A DNA stretch of 64,000 nucleotides, taken from NCBI RefSeq assembly GCF_965638725.1, contig NC_134952.1, forward strand, positions 17,673,028-17,737,027, written 5' to 3'. Source of the stretch: Aptenodytes patagonicus (Eukaryota; Chordata; Aves; Sphenisciformes; Spheniscidae). A model generated the notes under the pieces. The model saw only the letters and a program-made list of their open reading frames with translations. It ran no database searches and was not told the DNA's origin. The position numbers were made by a program, and so were the translations under genes. Each line of letters opens with the position of its first letter. Within the stretch, counting starts at the first letter, position 1. Positions 36,779-48,087 of the stretch are shown here, one piece after another.

Positions 36779-39700
36779 CTGTTTTAAAATAAATGGATAA
36801 GACAGGGTGAGGAGGAGGAAAAAAAAATACTACTATCAGGTACATTGACAGGAAGCATAAAATAAAGCCTATTATTTTTTCTTCTTTTCCTATTGCCGTC
36901 TCTAGTGATTTCTATGTATGTTGTAAACTAGCAATGCGATCACTGGATTCAGACCCTCAGAGCTGGGCAGAGGCCCAGAGCAATCCATTGGGCTCTACAG
37001 CGCACACACAGGATTTTCAGAACATCTCAAAGGAAAAGGCCAGGAGCTTAAAATGTCAAACTGGCAAGCCAAAGTGGCAAGTTTTTTCCAAGTTAAAAAA
37101 GATTTTTGAAAAGGGGAAGGAGAGGCTACTTAAGTTGCCTTTATCGTATATATCAGAAACACAGATTTATGGCTAAAATAGAGTTGCTAGACCCATTATT
37201 CTGCCAACAGGCCATTATAACACTTCGATATTTAACTGTGAAATTGTTCTCGGCAGAAGCACAGAAAGCCTTAAGACATCCAAAATAGTGCCGAGTAAGA
37301 TGCACTCATTCTCAGCAGCACACCAGAACACTCCTTATCAAAATGTAATACAAACTCCATACTCAAAATACAATACAGAAAGTGCAGTATATTTTTCAGG
37401 TCCATCAACCCTTCCAATACTGTAGACATAGCAACTGCCATGTTGGAACGTCCTGCTATCTGATGCAACGACTTCCAGGGCACAAAATTCAAGTGCCATA
37501 CAGGAAAATATATGTCTTGCATCCTTCCCAAGATGCAGATGTTCGCAACACTTAACAACACTGGATGTTTTTCTTCCACAGCCAGTGAGATTTTCAGTTT
37601 TCAAAGCTGGATTTAAAGTTTAGGGAATTAGAATCCAAGAAGCAAAACAAACCAATCAATCTAATTCTCCCGTAAGGAAAAAAATACTTCAAAGTTAAAA
37701 GAATGAGTTTGTAAAACCACAACATCTGGCTAAGCAGTCTCTGGAGCACAATAAATTAAAGATCTTTTTTTGAACATTTTTAGGCCAACTAAATTCAATT
37801 GATGGGGCCCTTTTAAAGAGCTACAGCAAACAGCTGCACAGGCTTCTCACAACAAAACACCATTTCCCACTCTGACGTCCAACTTAAAAAAAATTCACAA
37901 AAAAGGAAATCCAATGTCAGAACTCAACTACTCTCTGAACAATTAGCAATAGGTAAATGCAATTTCAGTGTCAGTTCTAAAAGACTTTAAATATGTGTAA
38001 GAGTAAAGCCCTTTACAATGTGTGAATGAAGATTCATCTTTGTTTTCCCTCAAAGAGGCAAGACAGTTGTGTCCTTATTTTCTTCCTTTTGACAGCTCAC
38101 CTCAGCAGAACCTTTGCTACTCCCCATCACGTCGCAGAAAGCAGTACTTACGCTGCACCTTCTCTAACTGAAAGGAATGAGAAACAGTACACCTTATCAT
38201 CTCAGTCTGCTGTTGTATAAGCTACAGTTGAAGTTTCAGCATTCTGCAACATCATTCAGGACAAGCCTTTGTGGATGATGGAAAACAAAAAAATCATGAC
38301 TAAATTTTTTCTAAACAACAGCAGGAATTTTGCCAGCTAAGAAGTGAACTAACACACCATAGACTGGGCAGTAAAGAGTGTTTAAAAGAAAAAAAAAATC
38401 CCACCAAAGTTTATATGCCTATTTGCAGTTTACCTTTAAGCCAGACTACTGTCTCCTACATCTGCTGTCTGCAATTTAATTTGTCTACAGGCTTTATGAG
38501 ATTCCTCTGGCTTCCAAATGCTTAAGGCTATCTCCCTTGTCAGAATAACTGGTGCAGAGATGCTGAAGTTGATGGAGTTGGGCTAATTTTCTCCAGTTAA
38601 GAAGCCTGTGCAATAAACCCAATGTGATTTAGATACATAAGCAATGAGGGGATGACGGAAGGAAAAAACCACCCCGATCCAAGACAGCAATTTAGAAAGC
38701 ACATGCAATAAGATGCAGCAGCAAGAGGGACAGTGAGGAACTGCTTAGTTATCACACAGATACTCACTCAGCAATGAATTCTAAGGGTGTCCAGGAGCTG
38801 AAATCTGCGTCAGGCATTGATTTCCTGTTTGCTGGTGTATCTAAGGTAACCCTGTGATTAAAAAAAGATAAGCCTTTTATTTATACATCATGTTTCTGAT
38901 GAGCATCACCTGCTTCTATTCATTGCCATAACATGCTTGACTTTTATACCACGTGGTATGGATTTCCCTTGCACCCTCTACATGTGTTAACAGCATATAG
39001 CTATCAGTTTCAATGTATATCAAAGGCTCCAACCTATAACCCCTCACCTTCCTGGCTCACTAATGACATCCCAATCACTCAGCCCACAGCTCCCTTCCAG
39101 TCCCTCTCATGCAGACAGGGAATGGCAGTAATATGCTTGTTCACATGTACTGCACAGCACATACGCGCTACATCCATGCTTTCAAATAGCCTCATGCCAG
39201 CTGCAAACGCAGAGATTAAGCGCACAGATTAAGCACACAAGCATAGGAAGTTTTGACTTCGATGATACATATTTACGCCACATACAATGATATTAAGGGG
39301 TGAAATTTTCACAACTCCCTCACTGAGATGCTGTTGACAATCCAAGGTATAATTACTCTTTCAAAAAGTCACCCAAGAACAGAGTTTTGCATGAGAACTA
39401 TGCAAGTGCAGAACGCCCAAAAGTCCAGTGATCTTGGCATCTGCCTGTCTGCAAAGCTCTGTAGAAGGTGGAGTCAATTATCCAAACACTTTTAATGCCA
39501 TTGCTCTCTGACATGAAGAAGTGCGCATAAGAGTGTGTATATGAGAAAAACAAAGCAGGGAGAATTCAGGTAGTGTTCCAAACCCCTATACAGAACTCTT
39601 TAGTTCTGGGTCCTGAACTAGATATGGACCTGGCAAAAAAAAAAACCACTTAATTTTTGCAGCAGAATTGATAAATTTAGACAGTGAAGACCTACTAGAC

Positions 39701-42700
39701 CATCCACTTTTTACTAGCTTTCCTCACCAAAAAGGAGCTGTGACAGGCAAATACAAGCTAAACTTTTTCTTTTCACAGATCCTCAAAGTGATCTACTTTT
39801 AGTGATCAAGCATAGATATGCAGCACCTTATGAAGAATCATAGAATCATTAAGGTTAGAAAAGACCTTTAAGATCATCGAGTCCAACTGTCAACCCAACA
39901 CCACCATGCCCACTAAACCATGTCCCTAAGCGAAGAAGTATTTTTAACCAAGTCAAAACTTGTCAAGTAATCCTTTGCTTTATTATTATCACACAGCTAA
40001 GTCTAAAACTGTGCTGAACAGCTCATCTCATTTTCAAAGTTCTGTCTATACTGGGGGGGGGGGGGGGGGGGGGGAATCATCACACATTAACACATGGCTA
40101 CAGTTAAACTGCTTAAAAGTGAATCAAATTTTAATCCTAACATCCACTACTGTTTTGCAAAGGAAAAGAAAAGAAGAGAATTTAATCATTTTTAGGGTGA
40201 CTCGCATATCATTTTGTTCATACATTCAAGATGCCTCCTTTCTCTGTGAAACTGTAAGTAGGTCCAAGAAGCTGTTTGGGTACTGTGAACATGACATCGC
40301 AAGCATATCCATGTGCCTCTAGGTTACAGCAGTAATTAAATAAAACAACGCAGGCAGAGGCAACTATGCAACCACTTACGGTAAAACGGCAACAGCAGCA
40401 GAACCAGATGGCAAGCCACTATTGGCACCCGCTAAACTCTGACAAAGCTGATGCACTGCTCCCTTGGCCATGCCATAGCCAATCATCCCTAACAATTAAA
40501 AACAGGCAAATTAGAGCACAATCAAAACAGCTCTCAATATCATCAGTAGTATGACAGAAACTCAGATTGTTTGATGAGTATTAAGTTTAAGACCACTTAC
40601 CACAGCCAGAACAGAATCAGACTTTTAAAACATATCAAAACATACGTATTAAAAGAAAAAAGGAAAAAAAAAAAAGAAAAACCTCTTACTAGACATCCAG
40701 GAGCTATCACAGAACACAGTTTACTCAGCACTACAGAAATAAGCAGCTTACCAAGTTAAGTATGTTTAGTTAATGCACCCAAATGTACCCTGAAGGATGG
40801 GACCTACAGGGCCAACCTTACAAATCTAATAGAGTAACTGTGAAGATGCTCATAGACATTAATAAGGCAATCATCCATTAATTTCAGTCACATGACTAAG
40901 GTATTTATTTGCAGGTTTGGACCCAAACAGACACAGCTCGCTTCCCTCCAGAACTGTAATTCACTTGGTCAGCATCCCAAGTCTGACAGGCCCTTTGCAG
41001 AAAACTACAAAAAAACCCTCGTGGTAGAAAGTTACTAGACAACCTGCAGGGAAAGCAAACGTCTTCCTAAACACTGCTGCTTTCTAGGCAGACAGTATTT
41101 AGCAGTTTAAGAGCAACATAAATGAGAGCATAAGGCTCTCATGGTCAGGTACAAGATCTGGACAATCAGGGTGCTATAGGTCTGAGATGTCTCATGGCAT
41201 GCATCTGTCAAGCAGCCTAGACACAGATATAAGAAAAAATAAATGTATTTTGTCTACTACAACTGGATGCCTTTCTACCCATCTAGGTAACTACACAACC
41301 CCTTTCCAATGTTCCTGAGGAAGTATTTTGTATCAAAGTTAAAAAGGTAATTTTGCATTGCAGAAATGTTTCCATTATATTCAATTAGTCATATTGTATA
41401 ACACCCAGTTTTATTAGGAGGAATCATGGGCAGCAGTAGCTAACTTGTTACAATAAAAAGTATTTGTATCTCTATCGTATTCCCCTCTTGGCTCGTCTAC
41501 ACCAAACATTCCAAGTCTTCTTAAACCTTTTCATGCATCTACATTTCTTAGCCATCGCTGTCAGACTGCTTCTGTAACTGTTTATATAATTCTCAGTATT
41601 CTTCAATTTGCATTACGTGAGTCAACATTTTCACATAGGAGAAGAAAAATCACACTAACAGCAAACAAGATGGTTCCTTCCATAATGGCTGGTAGTAACA
41701 AGCCCAACAAGTCATATTTACAAGAGTTGAGTAACAACTCTTTCCCAATTCTTCCTGATGTTAATAAGTTACATGTGTTTGCCCAAAGCACTGCTGGGTT
41801 TTTCAGAAAAATCCAGACTCATTGAAACCAGCTAGTTCAAAACATGAAAGCAAATCACCGATTCCTGTGTTGTGGTCCCTACCTCCCAAAACCACCCAAA
41901 CAAAAAACATGAAAGTTTGCCAGAGTTCACATTTTTTCATTTGTATATGGTCAGTCAATAGTACACAGTAAATTATTCATCTGCTTATTCTCCTAAAATA
42001 AGCCTTTTATCTTCGGACTATGCCAGATGCAGCTGTAAACATAGAAGATAAATCATTAACTAGAAAATACAGCATATTTTTCCTGAACAGTTTTAGACAC
42101 AGTTTTCAGGAATATTCATAAATTTTATAGTAAGTTTTAAAATTTTAGTATCTGTGTCTCAAAATATTGCTGAAGTTACACTAATAAAAGATTGGGAAAT
42201 AAGAGTATTTGTCTCAAAAACTTCCCTCGCCCTGCCTGTGGGCTTGTGTGTCGGTACCTTTTTTTTTTTAAATTTAAAATTGCTCCCAGATTTCTTCCTC
42301 CATGCAGACCAACATGCTGAGGAGCAAGATGAAAAAACTCAATAAAGTTCATATTAAATAGCTAGTGGAGGGCAAAGCCGAAGGTCAACAAGCTTATCTA
42401 TGTCTGAAGCAAAGGCAGACTGGAATCAGAACATGAACAGGACAAGCACATTTAACAGAATCAGCCGAGTCATCATCAATGGAAAAATTGGGCAATTAAG
42501 GACTCTGCCTTTCAGGACACAAATAGGAGATTTAACTTTATTTAAGCACTGTACTTACAGCTTGCTGTATGCTTCTATTCTTCATTATTTTCCAAACTTT
42601 TTTTTTACTGTATCATATATTAGCCAAGTACATTTCACCAATGCATGTCAAATATTATTTAAATACTGATTCTATCTGTTTGTACTCCAGCTTCAAGAGA

Positions 42701-45700
42701 TTCAGTGTTACTACCTGTAAAATTATACTTTCCTTAAGTGTTTCAGCAGCAATTTCCATTTGTACTAAATGTCAAGAAATTGGGGAGTGAAACCGTTGCT
42801 TCACAAACAAGAACGCTCAAACTAACAGATAGCTGTAATTGCCGATGACCCAGCAGTTATCGTACATTGCATTTTACCTGGAGTTCCAGATAAAGCAGCT
42901 TGAGCTCCTGTCAAAGTCAAGAGGCCGCCTTCTTTGAGATGTTTTGTGGCTAGGTGGCTGGAAATAGTGGATGTCCAAATGCTCTGCTTCCACATCAGAT
43001 CACAGTTTTTGTATAAAGCTGATTAGGAAGAGTGAAATTAACTAAAATTAAATTAACTAAAAGATAGAAGCCTTCTAACTCTAATTTCCTTATTGTCACA
43101 CTGAATGCAACAGCACTATGAAAACATGCTTTCTACCATCTTCTACTTTCACACTGGGTAAAATATGAATTTATGTCTTTTGTATCTCCCTTCTCTTTGG
43201 GCTCCAAGTCCCAGCTCTACAGCATATATTCTAGGCAATTATCTGCTTTCTCACTACCAGAAATAAATAAAAAAACCCCAAAACACAAGATAGTTCCATT
43301 AGCTCTCCATTAATGGTTTAAAGATTTCCAAGTTCTTGAAACTCCTGTAGGGCTTGCTTCAATCTATGTCACGGATCTCAAAACTCTCACATTAGCCCCA
43401 TCTCACCTTGTAGTAGCATGATTTCTCTCTTTCCGTAACTTCCTCAGCTGCAAAAGAGCTACGCTCCATTAGTATGCAGACAGAAGACTCCAAGAGAAAA
43501 AGGAGTTGAATAAAAGATATTTCTTATCACCAGATTACTTCATAAACCAAGAAACAATCTGACCGTTTGACAGTAGTTCGCTGGTATGGAATATTGACGG
43601 TGCATGCATCTGCACTGTACTAAGTGTGCATTCCAGTGCCCCTACATACTGGAGTGCAACCTCTGGTAAGGCAGCCTACCGAGGGAGGTACACCAATAAC
43701 TTCAAATAAAAGCAAAATCTGAACTCTCATAATTGTTTTTTATTACCAATATCTGCATGGGAAAAGAAGAAAAACAATAACTAGCCATGTCAAAGATCTC
43801 AGTATTCAGAAAGAACCATTTCCATAACACAAGATGGACTAAGCATAAGTAACTCTGTGACATAAGCCAACCACCTATCCCAAGATATCCTGCTACCCTA
43901 CCAACATCACCACTATCAGTTATGGTTATGATAAATTACCCTATTTAAAACACGGTGCACACTAATAACAATCTAATATAACACAACTGTGGTGTAAGTG
44001 TGTATGCCTTTCCATATTGTCTCTCTCTAAAAAGAAATCATTGCCTGTAATGTCCAAACTGGAAAGGGGGAAGAAAAGGACATATTTTACCAGATTTACT
44101 CCAGACAGAAATCAAGGCTGTTTTTTTCTTGTATCTCTACATTAGTAGGTAAAGTATAAAATGTCATTCTGAATATTACACGTTTAAAAGCTTTTTTCTG
44201 TAGCATGATCTCAGGTTATTAGACAGCTCCTTCCAATACTGTATTGCACAGTAATAGCTCAGAGAGCTGCAGGAGGCAACTGAGGTTTTATGCATAAAGC
44301 AATGAATTAGGAGACAACATCGATGTTTCTATCCAGCCACTTCTTATGTAACTTGCCTCACACAGATAACCTCGGCAAAAGTTAGTTCATAGATAATAAT
44401 GCTGAACTCCTTCATAAAGTGCATCAAGATTTTGCCGATGAAAATTGGTGCACCAAAAAGTATTACTGAGAATACTAAGCACTATGCAAATTTAACAGAC
44501 AGGAAAAATTCAGCGAAGCACTAAGCAGCATTGTGACTGAGCTATTTTGTACTTTTACCCTCGTTTCTTCTTCTGGACTCGGGATGAAAGATGATGTCAA
44601 ATATCTTTATTACCATGATTTTTAAGGATTCTTCTCAGATTTCATTCATGTGTTCACTAGCGTGCATGTACCAAAGGCTTACATTTAGCTTTGGCGCTGC
44701 CTCCAGCCCATCCTCCTGCTACACACAAGATTGCATCCACCTTTTCTTCACCAAGAAGCTTTCCAACCTCTGTTGTCACCTTGAGTACATAGAAAAAACA
44801 TATTGAAAACACTGGACTGATGAAGTAACAAGACTGCCTTGAAGTTACTTTTTTCCAGTTATGTAGCCGAGTAACACAACACATAGCAATTTAAACAGCT
44901 GCAGAAAATTAACATTTATGATCTATGAACTCAAAACAAAATATAGATGAAAGTCAGACCGTACAGTGAGTGATGTCACTGGAAACAACTGATTTGAGCA
45001 GGACTGAAAGATCTAACCCTTACCTATATCATTCACAGAAATTTTTATTTGTGACTTACTTTTTGACAGGTTCTTCTCTGGGTATGGTGCTGTTTAATAT
45101 GGGAAATGAAACTCCAGGTCTGACCAGGACTACTGGTGTAACTTTTGATGACAGTGCAAGAAATGAACAACTAAAGATTAGCCTTCTTATTGCTTTTATC
45201 TAGACCACAACCATCAGTTCGAGCCTGGCCCCTAAATTTGAGTTTGTATACTTTTAGATATCCAGTATCTTTTTCTCTTTCAAATATAAGGCTTCACAGT
45301 TAGTAATGAATTTGTTGGCTATGAATTTTCTCTGCCCAAGTGAAAAGTAAACAATCTATCTCTCAACAAAAGAAAAAAATCCACTGGTTTTCACAAAGGC
45401 TCAGCACTGAAAAATACGTTGCAAACATTCTGTATTACTCTTTAAAAGCCTTAAGAGTTGTGTAGATATAAGGAAAACATATTGGCTAGCGATTCAGTTT
45501 ATCAGTAAGAGAAATAGCTTCAAAAGTTAAAATTAAAGAAATAAACCCTATCTCTTGAGAATAAAGCAAATCAGTTTTTAGGCTAGCTTGGAATCTCCCA
45601 TATTTACCTTTGTGGAAACCAGTGCATTCTCTAGGGGTCCCATCGGGACTTAGGGCTTGCATGCTTTGAGTATACCATCTACCTACACACAACGCATTTA

Positions 45701-46542
45701 AGAGTTAGGATATTAGAAAGACATGTTGCATTTTAAGATGTCCTAATCCATCCTCATTACGCTCAGTCCACGACTTTTCAAGTCACCAAGAGAAAAATAA
45801 TGCAAAACTGCCTTATGCGCTGAACCTCCAAAATCCCAGATCAAGCTCTTTCTGCATATTCATGCATGCATGCCGTTAAAAGGAAGTTACAAAAAAATAA
45901 AAAGAAGCGACGAGCAAAAGCTAGGATCTTCGGGTTCACAGTACGGCGGCAGGGCCGCCGCCGGCCGGGCTCCTTACCCCGCAGCGGCGGCCTCTTGCCT
46001 GAAACCGGATCCATCCCCACAGCCGCCTTCCTCACTGCTGCTACAAGCAGCGGGCAGCGGGCGACGGAGGGAAACACGGAGGGAGAGTGGCTGGATGCAT
46101 CACTTCCACAGCCTCGCCCGCAGAGGGCCGCCTCAGGCCTCCCGGGCGACGGCCGCCCCGCACCCCGACGCTGACCCACCTGCTCGGCCTGCTCGGGGAA
46201 GGAGTCGGTCGCCCCCACTACCACGCTGGCACTGGCGTCCTCGTTCTCCGCCAGGTCGATGCTGGCCACCCACTGCCGTGGCGAGAGGAACGGCGCGTTA
46301 GCGGCCCGCTCTCCGAAACGCCTGACGCTGCCCCGCGGCTCGGGCGCTCTCCCGGCGGCTGGCCCCCCCCTCGGGGCGCCGTCCCGGCAGGGCAGCAGCG
46401 CGCCCCTCGGCGGGGCTCCCCGCCTCGCCACACCCCGGCCCGGCCCGGTGCTTACCCAGTTCCTGGACTTGAAGTACCGCACGCACTGGGACCCCAGCGC
46501 CCCTCTGCCCCCGTACACCAGCACCCTGCCCGCCGCGGCCAT
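36673..46542 (-). CDS. QDPR: Dihydropteridine reductase (quinoid), complete gene of 7 coding exons
   Basis: QDPR reduces quinonoid dihydrobiopterin to tetrahydrobiopterin with NADH in the cytosol, keeping phenylalanine, tyrosine and tryptophan hydroxylases supplied with cofactor. The exons at 46,542-46,456, 46,272-46,180, 44,779-44,683, 43,018-42,878, 40,488-40,380, 38,851-38,768 and 36,778-36,673 join in phase at GT/AG sites to 717 nt, or 238 residues; human has 244, the difference being a shorter N-terminus. The short-chain dehydrogenase fold is plain. The nucleotide-binding glycine motif GGRGALG is at 11-17, the VAGGWAGG segment at 80-87, and the catalytic Tyr144 and Lys148 in GYGMAK. The C-terminal TELVAAHL differs from the human TELTPAYF end. 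Intron 1 is only 183 nt; the others are 1.4-2.4 kb. The gene starts in a CpG island and lies head to head with CLRN2. Confidence 0.97.
36779..38767 (-). other. QDPR: QDPR intron 6
   Basis: A+T-rich intron with GTGAGT donor and CAG acceptor. Open frames inside (37,271-37,604 on the minus strand, 36,934-37,176 on the plus) resemble nothing known. No repeat recognised. Confidence 0.8.
38768..38851 (-). CDS. QDPR: QDPR coding exon 6
   Basis: Acceptor CACAG, donor GTGAGT. Encodes [20 protein letters not shown] and TPLEFIA, residues 177-203, with split codons at both ends. Very close to the family sequence. Confidence 0.96.
39835..39932 (-). mobile_element. CR1 LINE, 3' tail only, in QDPR intron 5
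   Basis: On the plus strand it reads 'gaatcatagaatcattaagg', 'gaaaagacctttaagatcatcgagtccaac', and 'ccaccatgcccactaaaccatgtccct', the antisense of a CR1 3' end with its terminal ATTCTATG-type short repeat. It lies in the same sense as QDPR. Confidence 0.88.
40053..40074 (+). repeat. Poly(G) run, 22 bases, in QDPR intron 5
   Basis: Twenty-two consecutive G on the plus strand; in the QDPR pre-mRNA this is a poly(C) run about 300 bases past the exon 5 donor. Length may be assembly-dependent. Confidence 0.9.
40380..40488 (-). CDS. QDPR: QDPR coding exon 5 (catalytic Tyr/Lys)
   Basis: Acceptor GTTAG, donor GTAAGT. Encodes [20 protein letters not shown] and onward to AVAVLP, residues 140-176, including the YxxxK pair at Tyr144 and Lys148 that protonates and orients the substrate in this SDR. 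Confidence 0.97.
40489..42877 (-). other. QDPR: QDPR intron 4
   Basis: A+T-rich, GTAAAA donor and TTAG acceptor. No repeat or additional exon recognised; small frames on both strands are not supported. Confidence 0.8.
42878..43018 (-). CDS. QDPR: QDPR coding exon 4
   Basis: Acceptor ATCAG, donor GTAAAA. Encodes residues 93-139, including [20 protein letters not shown] and [14 protein letters not shown], the dimer-interface helix and strand of the enzyme. Confidence 0.97.
43019..44682 (-). other. QDPR: QDPR intron 3
   Basis: GTAAGC donor, CAG acceptor. A+T-rich, with no recognisable repeat or coding sequence. Confidence 0.8.
44683..44779 (-). CDS. QDPR: QDPR coding exon 3
   Basis: Acceptor CAAG, donor GTAAGC. 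Encodes [20 protein letters not shown] and [12 protein letters not shown], residues 61-92, almost identical to the mammalian enzyme. Confidence 0.97.
44780..46179 (-). other. QDPR: QDPR intron 2
   Basis: Donor GTGGGT at 46,179. The 5' 250 bases are part of the CpG island and remain open in the exon frame; the rest is A+T-rich without recognisable elements. Confidence 0.8.
46180..46272 (-). CDS. QDPR: QDPR coding exon 2
   Basis: Acceptor GGCAG, donor GTGGGT, exactly 31 codons, phase 0 at both ends. Encodes [20 protein letters not shown] and [11 protein letters not shown], residues 30-60, with the acidic stretch after the second beta strand that sets the NADH preference. Confidence 0.96.
46456..46542 (-). 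CDS. QDPR: QDPR coding exon 1
   Basis: Starts with ATG at 46,542-46,540 and ends at a GTAAGC donor. Encodes residues 1-29, [20 protein letters not shown] and VRYFKSRNW. The frame stays open upstream with other ATGs, but only this start matches the family N-terminus. Confidence 0.95.
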
Positions 46543-47834
46543 GCTCGCTGCCTGCCCGCACCGGCCTAGCTCCTGCTCTGGCCTCGCCGCCCGGCCGGCC
46601 CCGCCTGCGCATGCGGGCTGCCCGCTGCGAGGGGCGGGCGACAGGCGGCAGCGCCCGGCCGTGGGTGGCGGGGGGGGCGGGTCCTGCTGCCGCCTTCCCC
46701 GGGGCCGTGCCAGAGCAGGAGGAGGAGGAGGAGAAACACTGGTGCCTCGGCCGAGCCCCAGTTTACCCGCCTGCCCCCGAGGGCTCAGGCGCCACCGCCG
46801 CCGCCAGACTTTTACCTCAGGCAGTCCCCCACCCGCGGCTCCCACGGGCCCTCAGCGCCTGGGCCTGGCTCGGCGAGAAAGCCGGCGACGGCGCGCCGGT
46901 GCTGGGCGGCTCCCCTCCCCACCGGCCCTGAGCTCCAGCGGCGGACTGTGCGACCTGCCCGCCAGGAATACTGCCAGGATTAATTAATTAGTGGTTATAC
47001 AGGTCCCTGCAGGTCTTGAGTAGCAGTAACCGTAGAAGCGCAATTACGGCCGGTTTTCTTTAGCACTCCTGGGTCGCACCTGTGGCTTGAATTACGCCGC
47101 CTGCTTCAGCCCCGGAGCAGCTGGGCTCCACCGCTGGGACGGCAGGTACGGCCGGGCCTCCCCGGGCTGCAAGGAGCGGTGTGCGTCCCGTTTTAATTCA
47201 GAAGATTCATACGTGAAACCTCGGCATCCTGAAACATCATTAGTTAACAGGCTTAGAGATGGAAGGGCCGGCTCTGAGGCGTAAGGACAGTCCTGGTAGC
47301 TCTGACAGCAGTGACATTTAGAGGTAGGGTGGGAGTAAGCGCCGAGAGAAGGAAGCTCAACACGGCTGAGACGCCAGCAGAATCCTGATCCCAAATTACG
47401 TGTTTTCAATGCTTTGTCCCTTGCACACAGCTATCTACCCACATTTTTAATAAACTAAAAAAATGGATTCTGGTCCTTATTTTCTTCCCATGCTGTTACA
47501 GTAAGGAACTTGATGTCATTTGAGCAGGACAATTAAACCTCTGATGAAACATTAGTCAGGCAATAGATATAGGATTACTTTCTGCAGAAACAAGCATCAC
47601 CGCACTACAGTGTAATGAAGCTGTTACTTGCAACCATTTCAGGATGTTGTCGCAGCAAAATAGATTTTTGGACTTGATTTTTAACTGTACAGATTAATCT
47701 CTGGAGCTTCAAAATACGAGATGTATTTTGAAATGCCTGCTATTCATTTGTAGATTTCAGAGCATGAGAAAAAATGGGAAACGTGCCTGACTGCTGCAGA
47801 GAGGACTTGGAGATGATTCCTCGAAACCACTAGG
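46543..47834. other. Head-to-head spacer between QDPR and CLRN2
   Basis: The QDPR half is CpG-island promoter; the CLRN2 half (from about 47,180) is ordinary A+T-rich DNA. Large open frames on the plus strand (46,259-46,987) are composition effects of the island. The CLRN2 transcript start is not identifiable. Confidence 0.6.
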
Positions 47835-48087
47835 ATGCCTGGCTGTTTTAAAAAGACTTTATTTGCCTTGGCTTCTCTAGTAAGTTTTGTGTCTTTTCTC
47901 TTGATTGTTGTTTCAATGGGGACCCCAAAGTGGACGACTGGAAAGATCCTTTGCAAAACAGGAGCTGATTTGGTCAATGCCACAGATCCAGAACTGGTTA
48001 AGTTCATTGGAGAAATTTACTACGGACTCTTTCAGGGCGGCAAAATACGCCAGTGTGGGTTGGGTGGGCGGCGTTCCAAATTCACAA
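47835..48087 (+). CDS. CLRN2: CLRN2 coding exon 1
   Basis: ATG in context CTAGGATGC; no upstream in-frame match to the family. Encodes residues 1-84 from [15 protein letters not shown] to GGRRSKFT: first membrane segment and the glycosylated loop. Donor GTAAGT, codon split after base 1. Confidence 0.96.

Larger units (their letters stand above)
38852..40379 (-). other. QDPR: QDPR intron 5
   Basis: Contains a CR1 3' tail and a 22-base poly(G) run, both listed separately. A plus-strand frame at 39,960-40,322 crosses the poly(G) run and is not a gene. Confidence 0.8.
45930..47180. promoter_or_regulatory. QDPR: CpG island covering QDPR exons 1-2 and promoter
   Basis: The A+T-rich surroundings give way abruptly to a CpG-dense stretch that covers QDPR exon 2, intron 1, exon 1 and roughly 600 bases upstream, typical of a housekeeping promoter. 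Transcription of QDPR most likely starts between about 46,550 and 46,700. No TATA box is evident. Confidence 0.75.

Noticed and set aside
45841-46845. Single 334-codon minus-strand open frame taken as one exon
   Set aside because: It fuses QDPR exons 1 and 2 with flanking G+C-rich introns and upstream DNA; splice sites and family alignment support two separate exons.
46259-46987. 242-codon plus-strand frame opposite QDPR exon 1
   Set aside because: Antisense shadow of the CpG island with Arg/Pro/Ala bias and no family match.
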